Shown piece after piece: positions 42,501 to 57,698 of a DNA stretch of 64,000 bases; the first letter of the stretch is position 1; every line of letters begins with the position of its first letter. The notes beneath the pieces were generated by a model, which worked only from the letters and a program-made list of their open reading frames with translations, was not told the DNA's origin and made no database searches. This stretch comes from Hybos culiciformis (Eukaryota > Arthropoda > Insecta > Diptera > Hybotidae), in the NCBI GenBank assembly GCA_964007475.1, contig OZ023273.1:133232732-133296731 (forward strand). The letters are read 5' to 3'. The translations under genes and the position numbers were made by a program.

Positions 42501-45500
42501 AACAACCAATTATTTTGAATTAAAATATGAAAAATGTTATGTTAAAAGAAAAATAAACAAAAAACATCATAATTTTTTTTTTTCTTTCTGAAAAAAGATT
42601 TTCTTAAATGATAATTTTTTGTTTTATTTATTATATTATAACAAAATTTTTAAATTTATGAATGAAAATAAGAAAATATAAATATAATAAGTATATATGA
42701 TTTTTTGAATAATGATTATTTTAATACTATTATAAATGTTTGAATACATGTTTTTTTGTTGTGTTTTCAACCAAAAAAAAAAACATAAGTTTGTTTATTC
42801 GAAAACATTTATAAGAAGAAAAAAAAAAGCTTTCACTTTCACGCATTTTAAATTACCCTTTTTTTTACACGTGCATGTAAATATGTAAATTTTTGGCGCC
42901 TTTTTGTCAAACAATTCATTAAAATTGAAAAAAAAAAAATTTATTTGCTTCCCAAAGAGTATCACATCACTTCAAGATTTCCGATATTTTTGTTTTAACA
43001 ATTAACAATATTTCATATTATGTCTATGCATGAATGTATAATGTGTTGTGTATACATAATAAGTTTTTTATTAAAATCCCATTAAAGATCAATTTCAAGA
43101 AACATTGAAATTATAGTTCACAAAAAAGTTCTGAAATTTAAAAAAATTGATGAAATGTAAAAACTAAGTAAAATGCATCTTGATGATCGCTATCATTGCT
43201 CAAATCGCTGTTCTATATTTAATACAAGCTAAAATACATGTTTTCAATACGAAGAGAAATCGTCGTTCATATTATGCGCATTGATCATAATTCGAAAATT
43301 AAGCAGGAAAGTCGATTATTTTATAGGTTAGCTGATAGTTAATTTTTATTAATTTTTTATATTTTTTTTCTGTACATAAATCCTAATTTTTTTACTAATT
43401 TCTTATTTTAAAAACCTCTCTTATATTTCTTATTTGGCATTTTGAAAACCTGAAGAATCTTAATATTATTATTATATAAAGATTGAGAATCAAACTTTGT
43501 TTATTGCATATCTATTTTATTTATGTTAATTTTTTAAAGTGAATTCTCATGTTACGATGATACTTCATTGGTTAAATTTATATTCAAAACTGAAATGATA
43601 ATTAGACAATAATTTAATTTATAAGTATGTATTTTATAATGTGAATATTTTTGCAACTTGAAAATTAAATTTAATATTTATTCTCATTTAATACACATTC
43701 ATTTTTTATGTGTCGCAACTATTCTGAGTTATAGAACTTGAAACTTGTGAAAGTAAAGGATAAATTATAATATCGGAAATTGAAAATAGAGTTCAAAACT
43801 TGTAATCGAATATATTAAAAGGAAAAAAAATTATATTTTCGTTGAATTTTAGAATTTAATTGACATAAATTAGCATTTTATTTTAAAGTTATTTGATATC
43901 TGTAAATTTGATTAGGCATCACTGACATATAAACCTATTTTGCTTTACACTATCTAAATATCCGATATTCTGAAAATTATGTATCAATGAAGTTGCTTGA
44001 AGGATGTCCACTTTTAATTTATTATGTCCAAAATCATTATTTTTTAAATGTATACTAGATTTCAAAAAAAAAAATTAATTACACGAAGCTTATAAAATCT
44101 TCAAATGAATATCATTATACTTATTGCTCTTAACTAATGTTTATTATTTTGTGTGGTAAATTATTTTTTTATTTCTCAAATGCAAAATTAATTTTTTTTT
44201 AATTTACATAGATTAAATTTTTTTTTTGAAATAAATTGTGCTCCGTATAGTCGAAGATAAAACTAGCACATCATTTTTAGAAAATTTTTTTTTAATGTAG
44301 GTATTAAAATTTATTAGACATTTTATGAAACATTATTTTTAATAAAAAAGTACAAGATTCATTTGTAATAAATGGTATGTACACAATCCAATGTCATTTG
44401 ATTTTAATTTATAGACATTATAAGAAATGGTAACAATGATGATGTCAAATAAATTATAGCTCTAAAGGGCCATATTTACAAAGAAGTAAATCATTGGTTG
44501 TCTATGAAATATTTATTTATTATTTTTATGGGACAAAATTTAAGCTTCTACTTCTAGTCTAGATTCGCATTCGATATTATAGTAATTTAAATAACTTGCA
44601 TCGATTAAAAACAATAGAGTTTTGGCTTTAGTCGATTAATGTCAAATTGTATTCAGAGAATTATCCAATTATTGTAATGATACTTTGAAAAATTAAATGA
44701 ATATAAGAAATATCGGAAAAATTCATAAACATTATTTAAAAATAAAAATTTACAATGGAATGCCTTGATATTGATTTCATTCGTTTTATCCGGTATATTT
44801 TAGAATTTTTTTTTTAGTTGACATCAGTTCGAAACAATAAAATAAATTCCTTTTTGTCTCAAGTGTATAAATCTTAAGTGAAGATACATAAATTATGCAA
44901 TGTAATATGTATCTAAAACGTTAAAGTGTCAATATTGTTAGAATGTATCATGTATCATGAATGTGTAATTTTTTTTTTTCATTATTTTTTTTCATTAGAT
45001 TGAACAATAGATTTAAAAAAAAAATTATTATTATTTTTAATGCAAGTATAACATGAAAAACTCTATTGCTCCACTGACACTTGATCTCCCAAGTTATTTG
45101 CTAAGGAATTGTAAAAGAACCGGTATTCTACATATGATGGTCTTTCAACAAAAAAATAAAAATAATAATTGTTACTTTAATAAATTATATTGCAATAGAC
45201 ATCTTCGCGGATATTTTTATTTTGAATTATCTTGATTTAGTAAAATTCCCATGAAAATTTAATGTATACAATATTATTTATTTATGTATGCATAAAAATT
45301 AATGTACTTGTATCATTTCTATGATTTAAATATTTTCAATAATTTCAAATAGATTATAAATGAATTAATTATATTATTTTTAATTATGTATATAATAATG
45401 TTTGGTCAACTAAATCAAATAGTAATAATTTAATTATTATATACAAAAATAAAATTTTGAATTGAAAGCATTTTTTGTTAATTTCGATTTTAATTCATGA

Positions 45501-45857
45501 AATTTTAAAATTAAATTACAAAAACAGTTTGAAAAAACTTCTTTTAAAAATTTTGAAGTTGCTGTCTTAAGTCTTTTGTTTTTCCTAATGAATATCAAAT
45601 AAATTGAATATGACTACTATTACTTTTCAAATATAATAGTTTTAAAAAATTTAATAAATTGCAATTTTTTTTTTTAATTTTTGAAACATATATCAATATG
45701 CCACAGTTAGAAAATTTAGTTTTGATTTATTAAAAAGAATGTAATATTATTAACAAAAAATACAATTATTTATTAAATTTTTAATAATGGCAGTCGATTT
45801 TGACGTACATTTATATAGGTTATAGTTTTGCACTTGAAATAATAATCATTTCTTATA

Positions 45858-45880
45858 CATATGCAAAGCATATGCAAAGC
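45858..45880. repeat. Tandem 11-bp repeat (ATATGCAAAGC x2)
   Basis: ATATGCAAAGC is present twice in a row, just before a TTTAATATT stretch. ATGCAAA resembles a POU/octamer core, but two copies in AT-rich DNA is weak evidence. Confidence 0.6.
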
Positions 45881-48800
45881 TTTAATATTTTCCTGAATAC
45901 CTTTGTTTAAATTTTTTTCTAATAATAACTAAACTCATCTACAATAAAACCAAACAACTTTCAAAGAAGACACTTGAGGCTAGTTTTTTTTTTTCTTTTA
46001 TAAAACTGAGATAAAATTCAAAATTATTTTATGAAAAAGAAGAAAAAAAATTGCTTTTCATAAACTTATGTGCAAACAATAATGATTATTATTCAATTTA
46101 GAATTCGTAAATTGCAATTGCAAATACCAGTTTTTTTTTGTTATACACACTTTAGCATATAAATTTTCAAATAACATTATACAACGATTTAATAATGGAA
46201 ATAATAAAGAAAATTTTTTACCGAACAAAGATTTGCTTGTGTCGTTGTAAGCGCCTAATTCTATAATTTAATCTGCACAATCACGTGCAAAAAATAAATA
46301 TATAAAGAATTTAAAGATCACACCCATCCTCTGCCCACCCTTTAACCTTTGTGATTTTCTTATTTAAGCAAATTAAAAAAATTATAAGTATTTCTAAATG
46401 AATTATCTGGTAGTTTTAGAAGTTTATGTGATTTTCCGGAAAATTAATATAAAATAATAAATGTTATTGAATGCAACTTTTATTGATTAAATTGGCTCAC
46501 AAAGAAACTCAGCAGAAGAGTTTTTAACATCGCAAGTGAGTGGACTCTGAAATTTTAAAGCGACATTAAAATCCAAGACACTATAATTTTATTGAATGAA
46601 AAGTGACTAAACTTTGAATTTAACTTTTTAAATGAGATAATTAATAAAATTCGAGTTGATAGATATATCGTATATATGTATATCTCGATTGTGTCACAAA
46701 CGAAGAGAAAATTTCAAATTTTAACTTAACGAAACATAGTTAAAGTGATTTTGTAGACGTTCGACATATTTTCATATTGTAATAATTTATTGACAAAAAA
46801 ACAGAAAAATCTAATGAAGCAAGGAAAATTCATCTTCGCCTTAATTTTTATCTCATAAATTTTTTTTTTATCAATTTATTATATTTTATTTTAATGTTCA
46901 TGTCTTTTTTTAGATATAATTTTAAATTAATATTTATAATATTTCTAGAGGCTTTTTTAATTATATCTTTTATACAAAAAATTAAAAAATAAAAATATGT
47001 ATTATTTTGTACAGAATAATAAAATTTATTATCAATTGTTAATTAAAGACAAATTATTGATAAAAAAAAATTAAATTAAAACCATAATGGTGTTTGGTTG
47101 TACGGCAAGGCGAAAATATTAATAATTATATTATTTTTGTTCAATTGAAACGTGACTATAAGTAAAATTGATAAATAAAATGAAATAATTGATAAATAAA
47201 ACAAATAATTAAAAAAAAAAAAAAGAAATAAAATTAAAAATGTAATATTATTTTTTTAATTAGATTTTATTGACACAAAAATTTTGTATTATAAAAAAAT
47301 ATATATATATATAAAGATAACGTCATTTGCGATTATTTTCTTTCTATTAAAATTGATTGAGGAAGAGAATTACAAAATTAGAACATTATTGAAAAGTATT
47401 ATTATATGTATTTACAAAAATCAATAAAAAAATAATTTTTATTATTTTTGATTCAGAATCGAATGGATTCCATCAAAGAAATATTTTTTGCAATAAATAT
47501 TATCAATTTATGCTTTATAAAGGAATAACAATTTCCAATAATTTTAATTACATGAAAGTTTAAATAGGCCATTTACATACAGCTTTGTTTTATTCTCTGT
47601 CTTACCGGACTAAAATTAATGTACATTCTTTGCACACTATCAAAGCTAAAATTTTTTGATTCAACGGAATTTTGTTTTCGGACTGATTTGGTCATTAGCA
47701 TTGAAACATTGAAAATAATGCGCTTACATTAAGTTAATAATCAAAAATGGGTTTACCTTTTATTAATTCCAAAAAATCACAAAAATCATTCAAATATTTG
47801 AAGAGAATCTGAAATGAAAAAATAAAAAGTAAATGAAAATAAAATGATTAAATAAATTATTATGTTTTTCGATTTAATTAAATGTTGGAAAAATATTTCT
47901 TCTTGCAGTAAATTCGTATTAAATCTTGACTTTTGTAACCTTAAGTTTATATATATTTTGAAAGTATTGAAATTAATTACAAGCGTGATTTGCTTTTCAT
48001 TTAAAATCTCATCAAATTAAAATAAAAATTTAATGTTGTTATCTTTATACTTTATGTGGAAAAGAAAGAAGTTTTTCCGAAACTACAGTAGGAGAAAAAA
48101 ATGAATCATTTTAAGTTTTGAAAGAATATTTTTCTTGTTGAGTATACAGATATTTACATACTTTACATACTTGAATACCGACTTATTTCAAAGATTATCT
48201 GAAAATAATCTTCTGCCTGAAAATCATTACAGAAATTCATATAAACCAATATTGAAATATTTACGTCATCAAAGGGAAGTAAATATAAATAACACTGGCT
48301 GCGATCGATATAATTTTCTGGTTATAAATTTTTGGCGGTTATAATGAACTTGTGGTTAAGTTTTTAAAAAATTGGTTCGTTTTAATATTTTCATTAAATT
48401 ACACTTTTTTTTTTTGCTATAAGGAAACAAAAGTATAAAAATTGTTGTGTAATTATTAAGGTTTTGTTGTAAGTTTTAACAAAAAAAAAAAATTTAAGCT
48501 ATAAAACGAAAGTAAAAAAAAAAAAGTCAAAAGTGTAATTTTTTAATGACCACGATTTTCATTTTCATTATTTTGCAATCATTTTAAATTTTTCGGTGAA
48601 ATTAAATTCAAATTTAGTATAATGAATAAATCAGACAGGCAATCAGAAAGGTAGTGATATTTAATTCAACTTCATTTCAAGTGTTTTTGTATTTAAAAAA
48701 AAGAATGAAGTGAGGATAGAATTTTTATGAAAAAATTAAGAAATTCGGTTTTCATATTTAATATTAATGTCGGTTTTCCTTCCACAAAGTATTTATTTCA

Positions 48801-51487
48801 TTATGGATTTATATCTTCAATCCATTATATGTAGCAATCTAGCAAGTACACCAGAGGGTTAAAAGAGTTCGGAAGAAAGAAACACAATAATCAATGCAGA
48901 ATAGTGTTAATTACGGACCTAAATTTAGTAGCATTAAAAGAGCCATTAAAAAGTTTTATAAAATAATTTTTTTTCCCGCATAAGGCCAAAATGTTTGTTA
49001 AAATAATAATCATTCAAAAATTTATGATTTCAAAAAAAAAATTGTTTCAATTTTTTTTTTTAATTTCATTTGTCATAAATGGAAAAATATGAAAGTAAAT
49101 ATATGTATGTACGTACTTAGTAGATTAGTTATTATATGAACATGGCTTTAATTAAAAATTAAATTTAATTTTGTATAAATTTAATTTTTACGCTTAGGTG
49201 TGTATACAGTGAATATGCGTAAGTGGACATGACTTAATTTGGATTCATTGATGACCTTTATAATTATATAATTTACTGATTTTCAACAATTTTATATTAT
49301 TTTTCGTGTATACAGAAATAAAATTCAAGTGAATGAATTCTTTTTGGAAATACAAAAAAAAAATAGATCAAAGGTAATTTTAATTGAAGCAAGTACTCTC
49401 TTATACATAGAAAAATGAAAAAAAAAAAAGAGTGTGTTGCTTATAATTTTTTTTTATAATATAAACACATTTAATAAATTTGTAAGATCAAACATATCTA
49501 GATAATGTTGTTGACGGAATATAAGATATTGTTTGATTTTTCGTATAGTAAAATAACGTAAAATAATGATCAAGAACATATTGTCGTACTTACATACATT
49601 TTATAATTTAAGTTTATGTAATCCAAAATCTGTGATAAATTACAGATGATGTTAAACTAATAAAAACAGATTGATCTTAATTTTTTTTATACGTGACTTG
49701 TATCTTAATTACTTGACAAATAATCACCCCGATCAATCAATGAGAAATATTCACTTTTAATGACTACTCACTAAATATACTTATTTGCTTCTATGTCGAA
49801 TTCATGACCTTTGCTACTAAACTTTTGTTTCATTGGTGATCGATTAAATTTTCCGTTATATAAAGATTGATTAAAACTAGTCCATCTACCTATCTTAAAA
49901 AGTCCAAGGAATTATTAAAATATTTTTTATATACAGTGTAATTAATGTTAATTCAAGATTTCTTTTTGTAAGCTTAAATTTTTTTTAATATCAATAATCC
50001 AAGTATTTTCTACATTAATAGAATATATTAAAAAATCTTAGTCCAATATCATTATCTTTTATAATGTTTGAATGTGAAATTAGATTGTAAACAAATTTTA
50101 CATACAAAAAAATTTATTTATTTTAATCTGAAAGAAATTTATCTCAAAATTCCAATGAGATGAAAATAAACTTTAAAATTCTTAAAATGTTAGAGATAAT
50201 TTTTGCAGAAATTTCTATAAATTAAGTTTTGAGTTTGATTCCATTGAGCACTGATTTTTTTTCCTTGAATTTTGAGTTTATTGATGTTTGGAACGTTTGT
50301 GGTAAATAATAATTATATTAATAGTATACACAATATATTATTTCAACAATTTCAAATCCCTATCTTAAAATATTTAAATTTAAATTATAGTCTAAAAAAT
50401 ATTTAACAACAAGATTTTGATCTTTTCATAGACGAATTTCGTGACAATAAAAAATCTTAATTTAATATTTAGTTTATAAATATTTTAGTTACTTTAGTTG
50501 AAAATTTCCTCAAAGAATTTATTTAAAAAAAAAAAAAACAATTTCATATATACTTATTCTCATCTCTTAAAATATTATTTCGTAATATTGTGTGCCATTT
50601 CAGTCAATACGAATTTGTTTTAAAATCCATTTCTCTGGATTAAATTAAATAATATAATATTTTTAATGAAACTGAATAGAATGGTAAAATTATTAGCTTT
50701 CTATTAGGCCTTCGGCAAGAGCCGCACAATTGCTTTTCAAATACTATTTTAAAAATTGAAAGCCTGTTTATATATCTACATAATAATTAGCAGATCAGTA
50801 ACTTTAGTAGGTATATATATATAACAAATCTTGGATTAAAAGATATTTGCTTGTTAATTCTATTAAAAAAAATAGTACAGCTGCTTAGAGTATTTCCGCA
50901 CTACAAAATAAGTATTCAAACAATTTTATATAGATATTATAAGCCATTACAAAAAAATACTTTAAATTATATGCATTATTAGATTTTGATAGAAGGAAAA
51001 TAAATTATTTTATTTGCTTAAAATAAAACATTAATTTTGAACGGCAGAAAAAAAAAAATTGCATGATGCCCTACTGAAATGACATCACAATGACGTTAAA
51101 AACTAATATAAAATTAATCCAAAACATTAAATAAAAAAGGGAATACTTGTCTTGGTTGACAGTATTTTGAAATTTATAACACATGAAATTTAAACGTATA
51201 CGTCATTTAAGAAATTGTTTCATGGAAAAAAAAAAAAATACAATTTTAATTTAGCTATCTTTAAAAATAGATTCTCGTAAATCTGATTCTATCTACGTAC
51301 GTTCATAAAAAAAATATATGAAGCGTCTGAATGCAAGTTTAGTTAAATTAAAATTATCTTCCCCATTTAAAAGTCTACTATTAGAAGAAGTATGTTTTTA
51401 TTTATAATCTTTCAAATTGCCAAATTTATATTTGACCAGTTCGTACTGTCCTTAAATTTTATTAATATATTTTTCTTTGTCTTTTCA

Positions 51488-51489
51488 GG
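51488..51489 (+). promoter_or_regulatory. Possible recursive-splicing (ratchet) site
   Basis: A pyrimidine-rich tract TTTTTCTTTGTCTTTTCAG ends at 51488 and is followed immediately by GTTTGT, so a 3' splice site abuts a possible 5' splice site with no exon between. Such zero-length sites subdivide very long insect introns. The donor half is weaker than the usual GTAAGT. It is the only plus-strand CAG|GT after a clean pyrimidine tract that I noticed beyond 34.3 kb. Confidence 0.3.
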
Positions 51490-54160
51490 TTTGTATTTCA
51501 ACAACTAAACCAAATAAATGATTAACTCGACCCATCACTGTAGTGAGTTTAAATTATTTTTTCTATTTTTTTTTTTTTAATAAGTAAATTATGAATTAAA
51601 ATTACACTAAAAATTATAATCGATCGACTGTTGGGTCTAGCAATACAAAATCGTATTTAATATTATAATGGTTACTGATTTATCATGCCAAATCTCATCC
51701 CATCATCTCAATTTTTTATATTTTTTTTTAATTATTCACTGAAATTCAGAATCTGTTTCCGATACAAGAACTATCGTACTCGAAATAAGCAGAAATTTGA
51801 TAATTTAAGATCTATTTGAAAATCGGTATGGCATAGTAATTTAGTTGTGATCAGTCGAAACTTCGGTTGGAATTTTAAAACTATGCATGTATCTTCTGAA
51901 ACATTGGAAACTAAATTTTTTTGAAAATTAACTACCTACATACATGGGTTGTTTCGTCAAATATATATAATTTTTAAAAACTCAATATAAGTAAGAAAAT
52001 AAAGAATACATTTCCTTGTCACGACTACAGAAAAAAAAATTCAATGAAAATATTGTTGGAAAATTGAAAATACAAAAAATAAACATTGTGCAATTTTATA
52101 ATAATCATCAATTTGTAATTTAGGTACAAATTTTTTTTAAGCACTTAAAAATTATGCATTTACAGAATATTTCGTTGGTGTTAGCATTATAGCATCAAAT
52201 GAACGAAATATGTACTTCACAAATACAAAAAAAATTATCATTTTCATTATATTTATTTTTCTGTGCCACATTCTTTAAAAATATGTATTATTTTGGAAAA
52301 CTTCTTTAAAATGTTTTTAATTTCCCAGTTACTTTTTGTATCCAGCATAAATTTTTTTGTGAAATTAAAAATTTAACATTTTGGCACCATTTGATATGTC
52401 GTACTTTTTTTAGATCTATATTTTACTCATTTGATGCTAATGCATATAACTATAGTTCTAGTAGATTTGCAAGAAATCGCAATTTTAATAAAAACCCCCT
52501 GTTTAAATTTTACTCTTTTTATTTAGAAATCAATAATAGTTCAAAAAAATATATAATTTAAAACAATTTGTTTTTATGTATGTTGTTTGAATTATTTTAA
52601 CTTTTTTTTTTCTATAAAACTGACAGTAAATAAGGAAAATTAGCTTAATTAATTTAAATTGTTAGTTTTATAATATCAATTTTTATTTTTTTATATTTAT
52701 ATATAGGAAAAAAATTAGATGAATTTTAAATAAATGCTTCACATTTTTAATTGAAAAACTATTTTATGAAAATTAATTGAAAAAAAATATAGCTTGAGAC
52801 TTTATTTTCTGTTTCAGTTATTGAATATTGTGTATAGTAACTCAATATAAAATTTGATTTGAATGGTAGAGTAAATGATCAGTTTTCTTAGTTTTCCTAC
52901 AAGTATTTGGCTAAATTCCTTTTTTACGTTGTGCAATCAAATCTACAAATAAGTTGTCTAGTGCAGTCTATTCATGAAGTATGTATAAATAAAAGTTAAT
53001 CATTTTTTGAAACCATCCACTATCTGCATTTGGCCTATATATATTACGAAAATCAAGCAATATTATAAAATCTTTTTTCAGTGTATAAATATTTATTTAT
53101 TAATTCCCGTCAAACAAATCAAATTTTTTTTATTTGTTTTTATTTAAACTATTAAAAGACCATTAAAATATCTTTTTAAACACCTGATAAAATTTTTAAT
53201 TATGTATATTGAAATTAAATTAATTTTAATATTCTATGCAAATTAATTTTTTTTTTTGTTGAATTAAATAATGTACTCTACTTATTTCTTTAAGTAGTTG
53301 GTAAATTATAATTAATTACTTAATAATATACGGTTTTTTTTGTTTATTATTATTTTTAAAAGTTATTAAAATAAATATGCATTAATAAGTATGTATATGT
53401 AATTAATATATAATTTTCATGTGTATATAATTTTCATGTGAAAAAAAAAGTATTACAAAATAATTATAAATAAATTTATAGCATAACTTACGAGCACATG
53501 CAATCATATGTATATATGTAATATTTTAAATCGAAAATAATCAAAAATAATAATTAACTACATTTATTACAAAATATTTAAACACATAAAACTTATTTTT
53601 TTTTTTAAAATGCGAAACTTAATAATTATTTTTTAAAACAATTTCTTTCTCGTTTCTTTATACGGAATCTGAAGTCAAGAAGGAGATTCAATAAATAATG
53701 GTAAATTCTTTAAATTTCTAGAATACTTGTCTGCAAAATTGTATTTAATTATTTAATTATATATTAATACCCAAGATATATAAAAATAATCCGAAAACCA
53801 CAAATAATGAATATAAATGTTTACATTGAAAATCGATTTCTCTATCTATGCACATCTATATTATATTTTAATTTTGGCAATTATTATCTGCTTCTAAATG
53901 ATGTAATATAATGTAATTTTTGTTAAGAAATCAAGAAAATCTGATTATATTTTTTACTCTAATATTGTATTATCTACTAAAATGTTATTGACTGATGAAA
54001 TATGTGCGAGTTTGATATATGGAAAATATTTAGTAAAACAAATATAAATTTATGTTAATTAACTACCAAACTTGAATAGAGTGCAATATTGAAATCAAAA
54101 ACAAAAATTACATATATCTTCTAGTTCATACTCATACAATATACACATGTACGTACATTT

Positions 54161-54178
54161 TGTATGTATGTATGTATA
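54161..54178. repeat. (TATG)n microsatellite
   Basis: TGTATGTATGTATGTATA, four tetranucleotide units. Confidence 0.8.
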
Positions 54179-56035
54179 TATAAAAAAAAACAAATGAAAA
54201 ATAAACTCGCTTTCTAAAAATGAAAACAAATTCTTGGTTTTCTATACATATGTATATTGCTTTTCGTTTTACATAAATTTTTATGTATTCATTGAATGTG
54301 AAAAATGATATCAAGTTTAAATTTTTTAATAAGTTTTTTTTTTTTTTTGTAAAAAAATAAATGCATTTTTCACGAAAGTTTTATGTATACTAACTTCGAT
54401 AATTTTATCAGGATTGAAGATTTTATTTTCAGTATCATGTAATAGTAAAGTGTAGCTTCATTTTCTGTGCATATGATGAATCCTTTTTCTTTTTGTTCAA
54501 CAACTAATAATAAACAATATTTCAAACAAGAATTACTCGAAAAGTAGCTAAGTAAATTTTTATTGAATATTAATTATAGGATACCATTAAGAAATAACTT
54601 ATTGATTTTTTTTGCACAAATATGATTTTGAAATTGTTAAGTAAATATAAGAGATTAAGGTATATAATTTGAGATGTTTAAAATATAAACAATATAAATA
54701 AATTTATTTTTTTTTACATATTTAACACCGTGAAACTCCGTAATATCTAGACGAAATATGTGTTTATCGAAAGCCATCGATATAGTTTAATCCATGAAAT
54801 AATTAAATTATCTAATTTTTAAGATTTAACAATTGAAATTCAAATTTAATATTTTCTAATAAAGAAATAAGAATTTTACATTCCACACATTTTTATAATA
54901 TTGTATAATAGGTTTAAAAAGTATTCATTAGAATCTCGATATTTAAAGTTGTAAATGCTCAAATCACGAATGTACAGTATATATAATACAAACTGAATGC
55001 TGAAATATTTGCTTACTTTTTATCTTTACTCTACCCTGCAAGTCAATCATGTACTCTGCAAGTCAGTCAGTAGTGCGCTTACTTGCCTAGTAAGCTTATC
55101 AAAAATGCTAAAAATGTTAATCCAATTTAATTTTGCATTCAATAATGCGCATTTTTCAAATCATGGCCATAAAATATTATAAACAAAAAATAAAAAAAAA
55201 TTGAAAGTAATACAATTTCCATTATATATGCATTAAGCTTAATGGACTGCAAGAAAATGCATTAAAAGAGAGAAAACGGAAATGGAAATAGTATTTTGTT
55301 TTTTTCTTCATTGGAAAATTTTTCAATAAGAAATGAAAATAAAATTTGCTATGTTGCAAATTTTTTAGTTTTATTATACACTTACGTACTATATTTTTAA
55401 GATATTTAGTTTTAATAAAACATAAAATATTGTACACTATATGATTGACAATTAAAGTGAGAAATTTTGAGTTATTTCTTTTACAAATTTTCATTTTCAT
55501 TGAATAAGTGATGCTTACTGGTTAAAAAATATGCGTGGTATCTTTATAATATAGAGAGAGATAAAAATTATGTTTTATTGACGGAAGTTTTTTTTTTTTT
55601 TTTACACTAAATTATTGTTATTATTAAAGTGCATATATAGCAAATAACATTTTTGCTTTGAATTATTATTACTCAATCCATTTATCAAAAAATATATGTA
55701 TATATACATTATGTATATGAAAAGAAACTTAATAAATTCAATTTTTATGATGCGGTGTTTAAGCACAATAAATAATTTTATTACTTCTGTTGCCACTTGA
55801 AATTTAATATAAATATTTTACTTTTTTTTTTGTTTTTATATATACGAGTACGTTTATAAATATTTCTGTCTATTGAGCGAGTAAAAAATAAAATTTTATG
55901 AAAGCCATAAAAGTTTTTATTAACAAAAAATAAATATTTTAAGAAAATCTCAACATTATTTCAATATCCAATGAATTAAAGATAATTCTTAATTTCCAAA
56001 ATTATATATATTTACATATACGTTTTAAAATTAAC

Positions 56036-56073
56036 TTCAGAGCGCGAAGTTACATTCAGAGCGCGAGGCTACA
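56036..56073. repeat. Tandem duplication, 2 x 19 bp with GCGCG cores
   Basis: TTCAGAGCGCGAAGTTACA (56036-56054) is followed directly by TTCAGAGCGCGAGGCTACA (56055-56073). The GAGCGCGA core stands out against the AT-rich surroundings. Confidence 0.85.
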
Positions 56074-56816
56074 TAAAAAAATAATATGCTTCATAAAGGT
56101 GAAGAACAAATTCGCGTGGGCTTGCATTATTTTGGTTAAATATTGCAGAGCTTAGTTTACAATGGCATTTGAAAGTTTAAGAGAGCATTTATAGAACTAC
56201 AGTACTGTACTTCAAAAATTATAGAGCGCTTTAAAAAAATTCATAAATTTGAATCTTTCACTTATGTTATTGTTCAAAAAAAAAAAATTGATCTAATTAA
56301 AACAATAAATTTTTTTTTTGCTTTCCTTTTTCTTGGCATAAATATTTCAACTGTCCTCAATATAAAAAAAATTATGTAAGAAAAATATTATTTTATTCAA
56401 ATGAAAGGGAAAATTTATAATATTTAGCAATAAACCTAAACGTGATCTTATTTTATTTTTAAAATAAAAAAAAACTTATAGTTCAATTTGTAAAATAATG
56501 TTATGTTATGTTTTTTTTTTATTATTATTATTTTGCACGAAAAAAAATGTCTTTCATAAAAAAAAAAAACTGGCTCATAGTTCGGCTAACTTTTTATTAA
56601 ATTCGGCTCACGCACTTACATCAATAAAAGTAGATCTAAGATTATCATAATAATTTTCCATTAATACCATACGTTTTTAAAAGAGAACTTAAAAAAAATA
56701 TATATAAAATCTATTAAGGTACTTGGCTTGAATAATAATTGAAAATTTTTTTTGAAAAAAAATTTAAAAAATAAATAAATAAATGATGAACACAACTTTA
56801 TATTGTTTTAATGTTT

Positions 56817-56839
56817 TTATTATTATTATTATTATTATT
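56817..56839. repeat. (TTA)n microsatellite
   Basis: About seven trinucleotide units of TTA/ATT. Confidence 0.8.
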
Positions 56840-57651
56840 TAATTTCAAAGCCCAGATTATAATTTAAGTTTTCTGCTCACGTACCATCGCTGTTAGATTA
56901 TTATCAAAATCACCTTCAAAGAATTATTTTAAAGAAAAATATATACTTGAAGAATATTTCTTGAATAGAATGAAGAACTTGAATTTTTTTTAATAATAAT
57001 TTTTTGTTAAATGAAGCAACTCAGAGAAAAGTTTAATTTCATATAATCATTTTAATAATTTTTTAAATTTTTGCTTCAGAAATTGTTGACCGGGTTTTTG
57101 GGTTGACTTGACCGGTTTGGAACTTAATAAACAAGCTGATGCCCGGTACACGTTTATGAAAGTACTGAAAGTATAAACTCATACAGAGTGCAAAGATTTT
57201 ACTTTCTAAAATTATAATTCGCACATACGTTTATTTTATTATGTATACATCTAGGTATGTGTAAAATTAAAAAAAAAAAAAAATTAATACGTGATAAAAT
57301 AATATCGATTAAAAAATAGGTTGGTCGCTATAATTTTTTTTTTTTTATTTTCGATTTGTTAGATAAATTTAATGAAAGTGAAAAAATTAAATAATTAAGA
57401 AAATTTTTACACCTATTAATAAAATTTCAAATAACTTAAATTTAAAATTTATGATATACCGGGAGGATAACAATAATATCAACTTCAAGTAAGCAATAAA
57501 AGCATCCATGGTTTAATTTATATATATAAGTATATAGTATATATTTCTAATTTATCTGACGTTATATCTTATTCTTATTAAAATTAACAAATAAATGAAG
57601 CCAAACCCATCCATAAAAATAAAAATTAGATTCTTCAAAGAATACTCATGT

Positions 57652-57698
57652 TTTATTATTATTATTATTATTATTATAATTATTATTATTATTATTAT
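57652..57698. repeat. (ATT)n microsatellite
   Basis: About fifteen ATT units with one interruption (TTATAATTATT). Confidence 0.85.

Larger units (their letters stand above)
34782..51487. other. Long AT-rich region without recognisable exons (putative intron 2, first half)
   Basis: Open frames on both strands (for example 36171-36362, 38484-38672, 41059-41277, 45053-45235 and 48135-48344) consist of chance-like F/I/K/N/Y-rich strings with no domain or matching splice sites. If the microexon belongs to the gene starting at 8649, this is intron of that gene. Small features inside are listed separately. No RNA gene is recognised. Confidence 0.5.
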
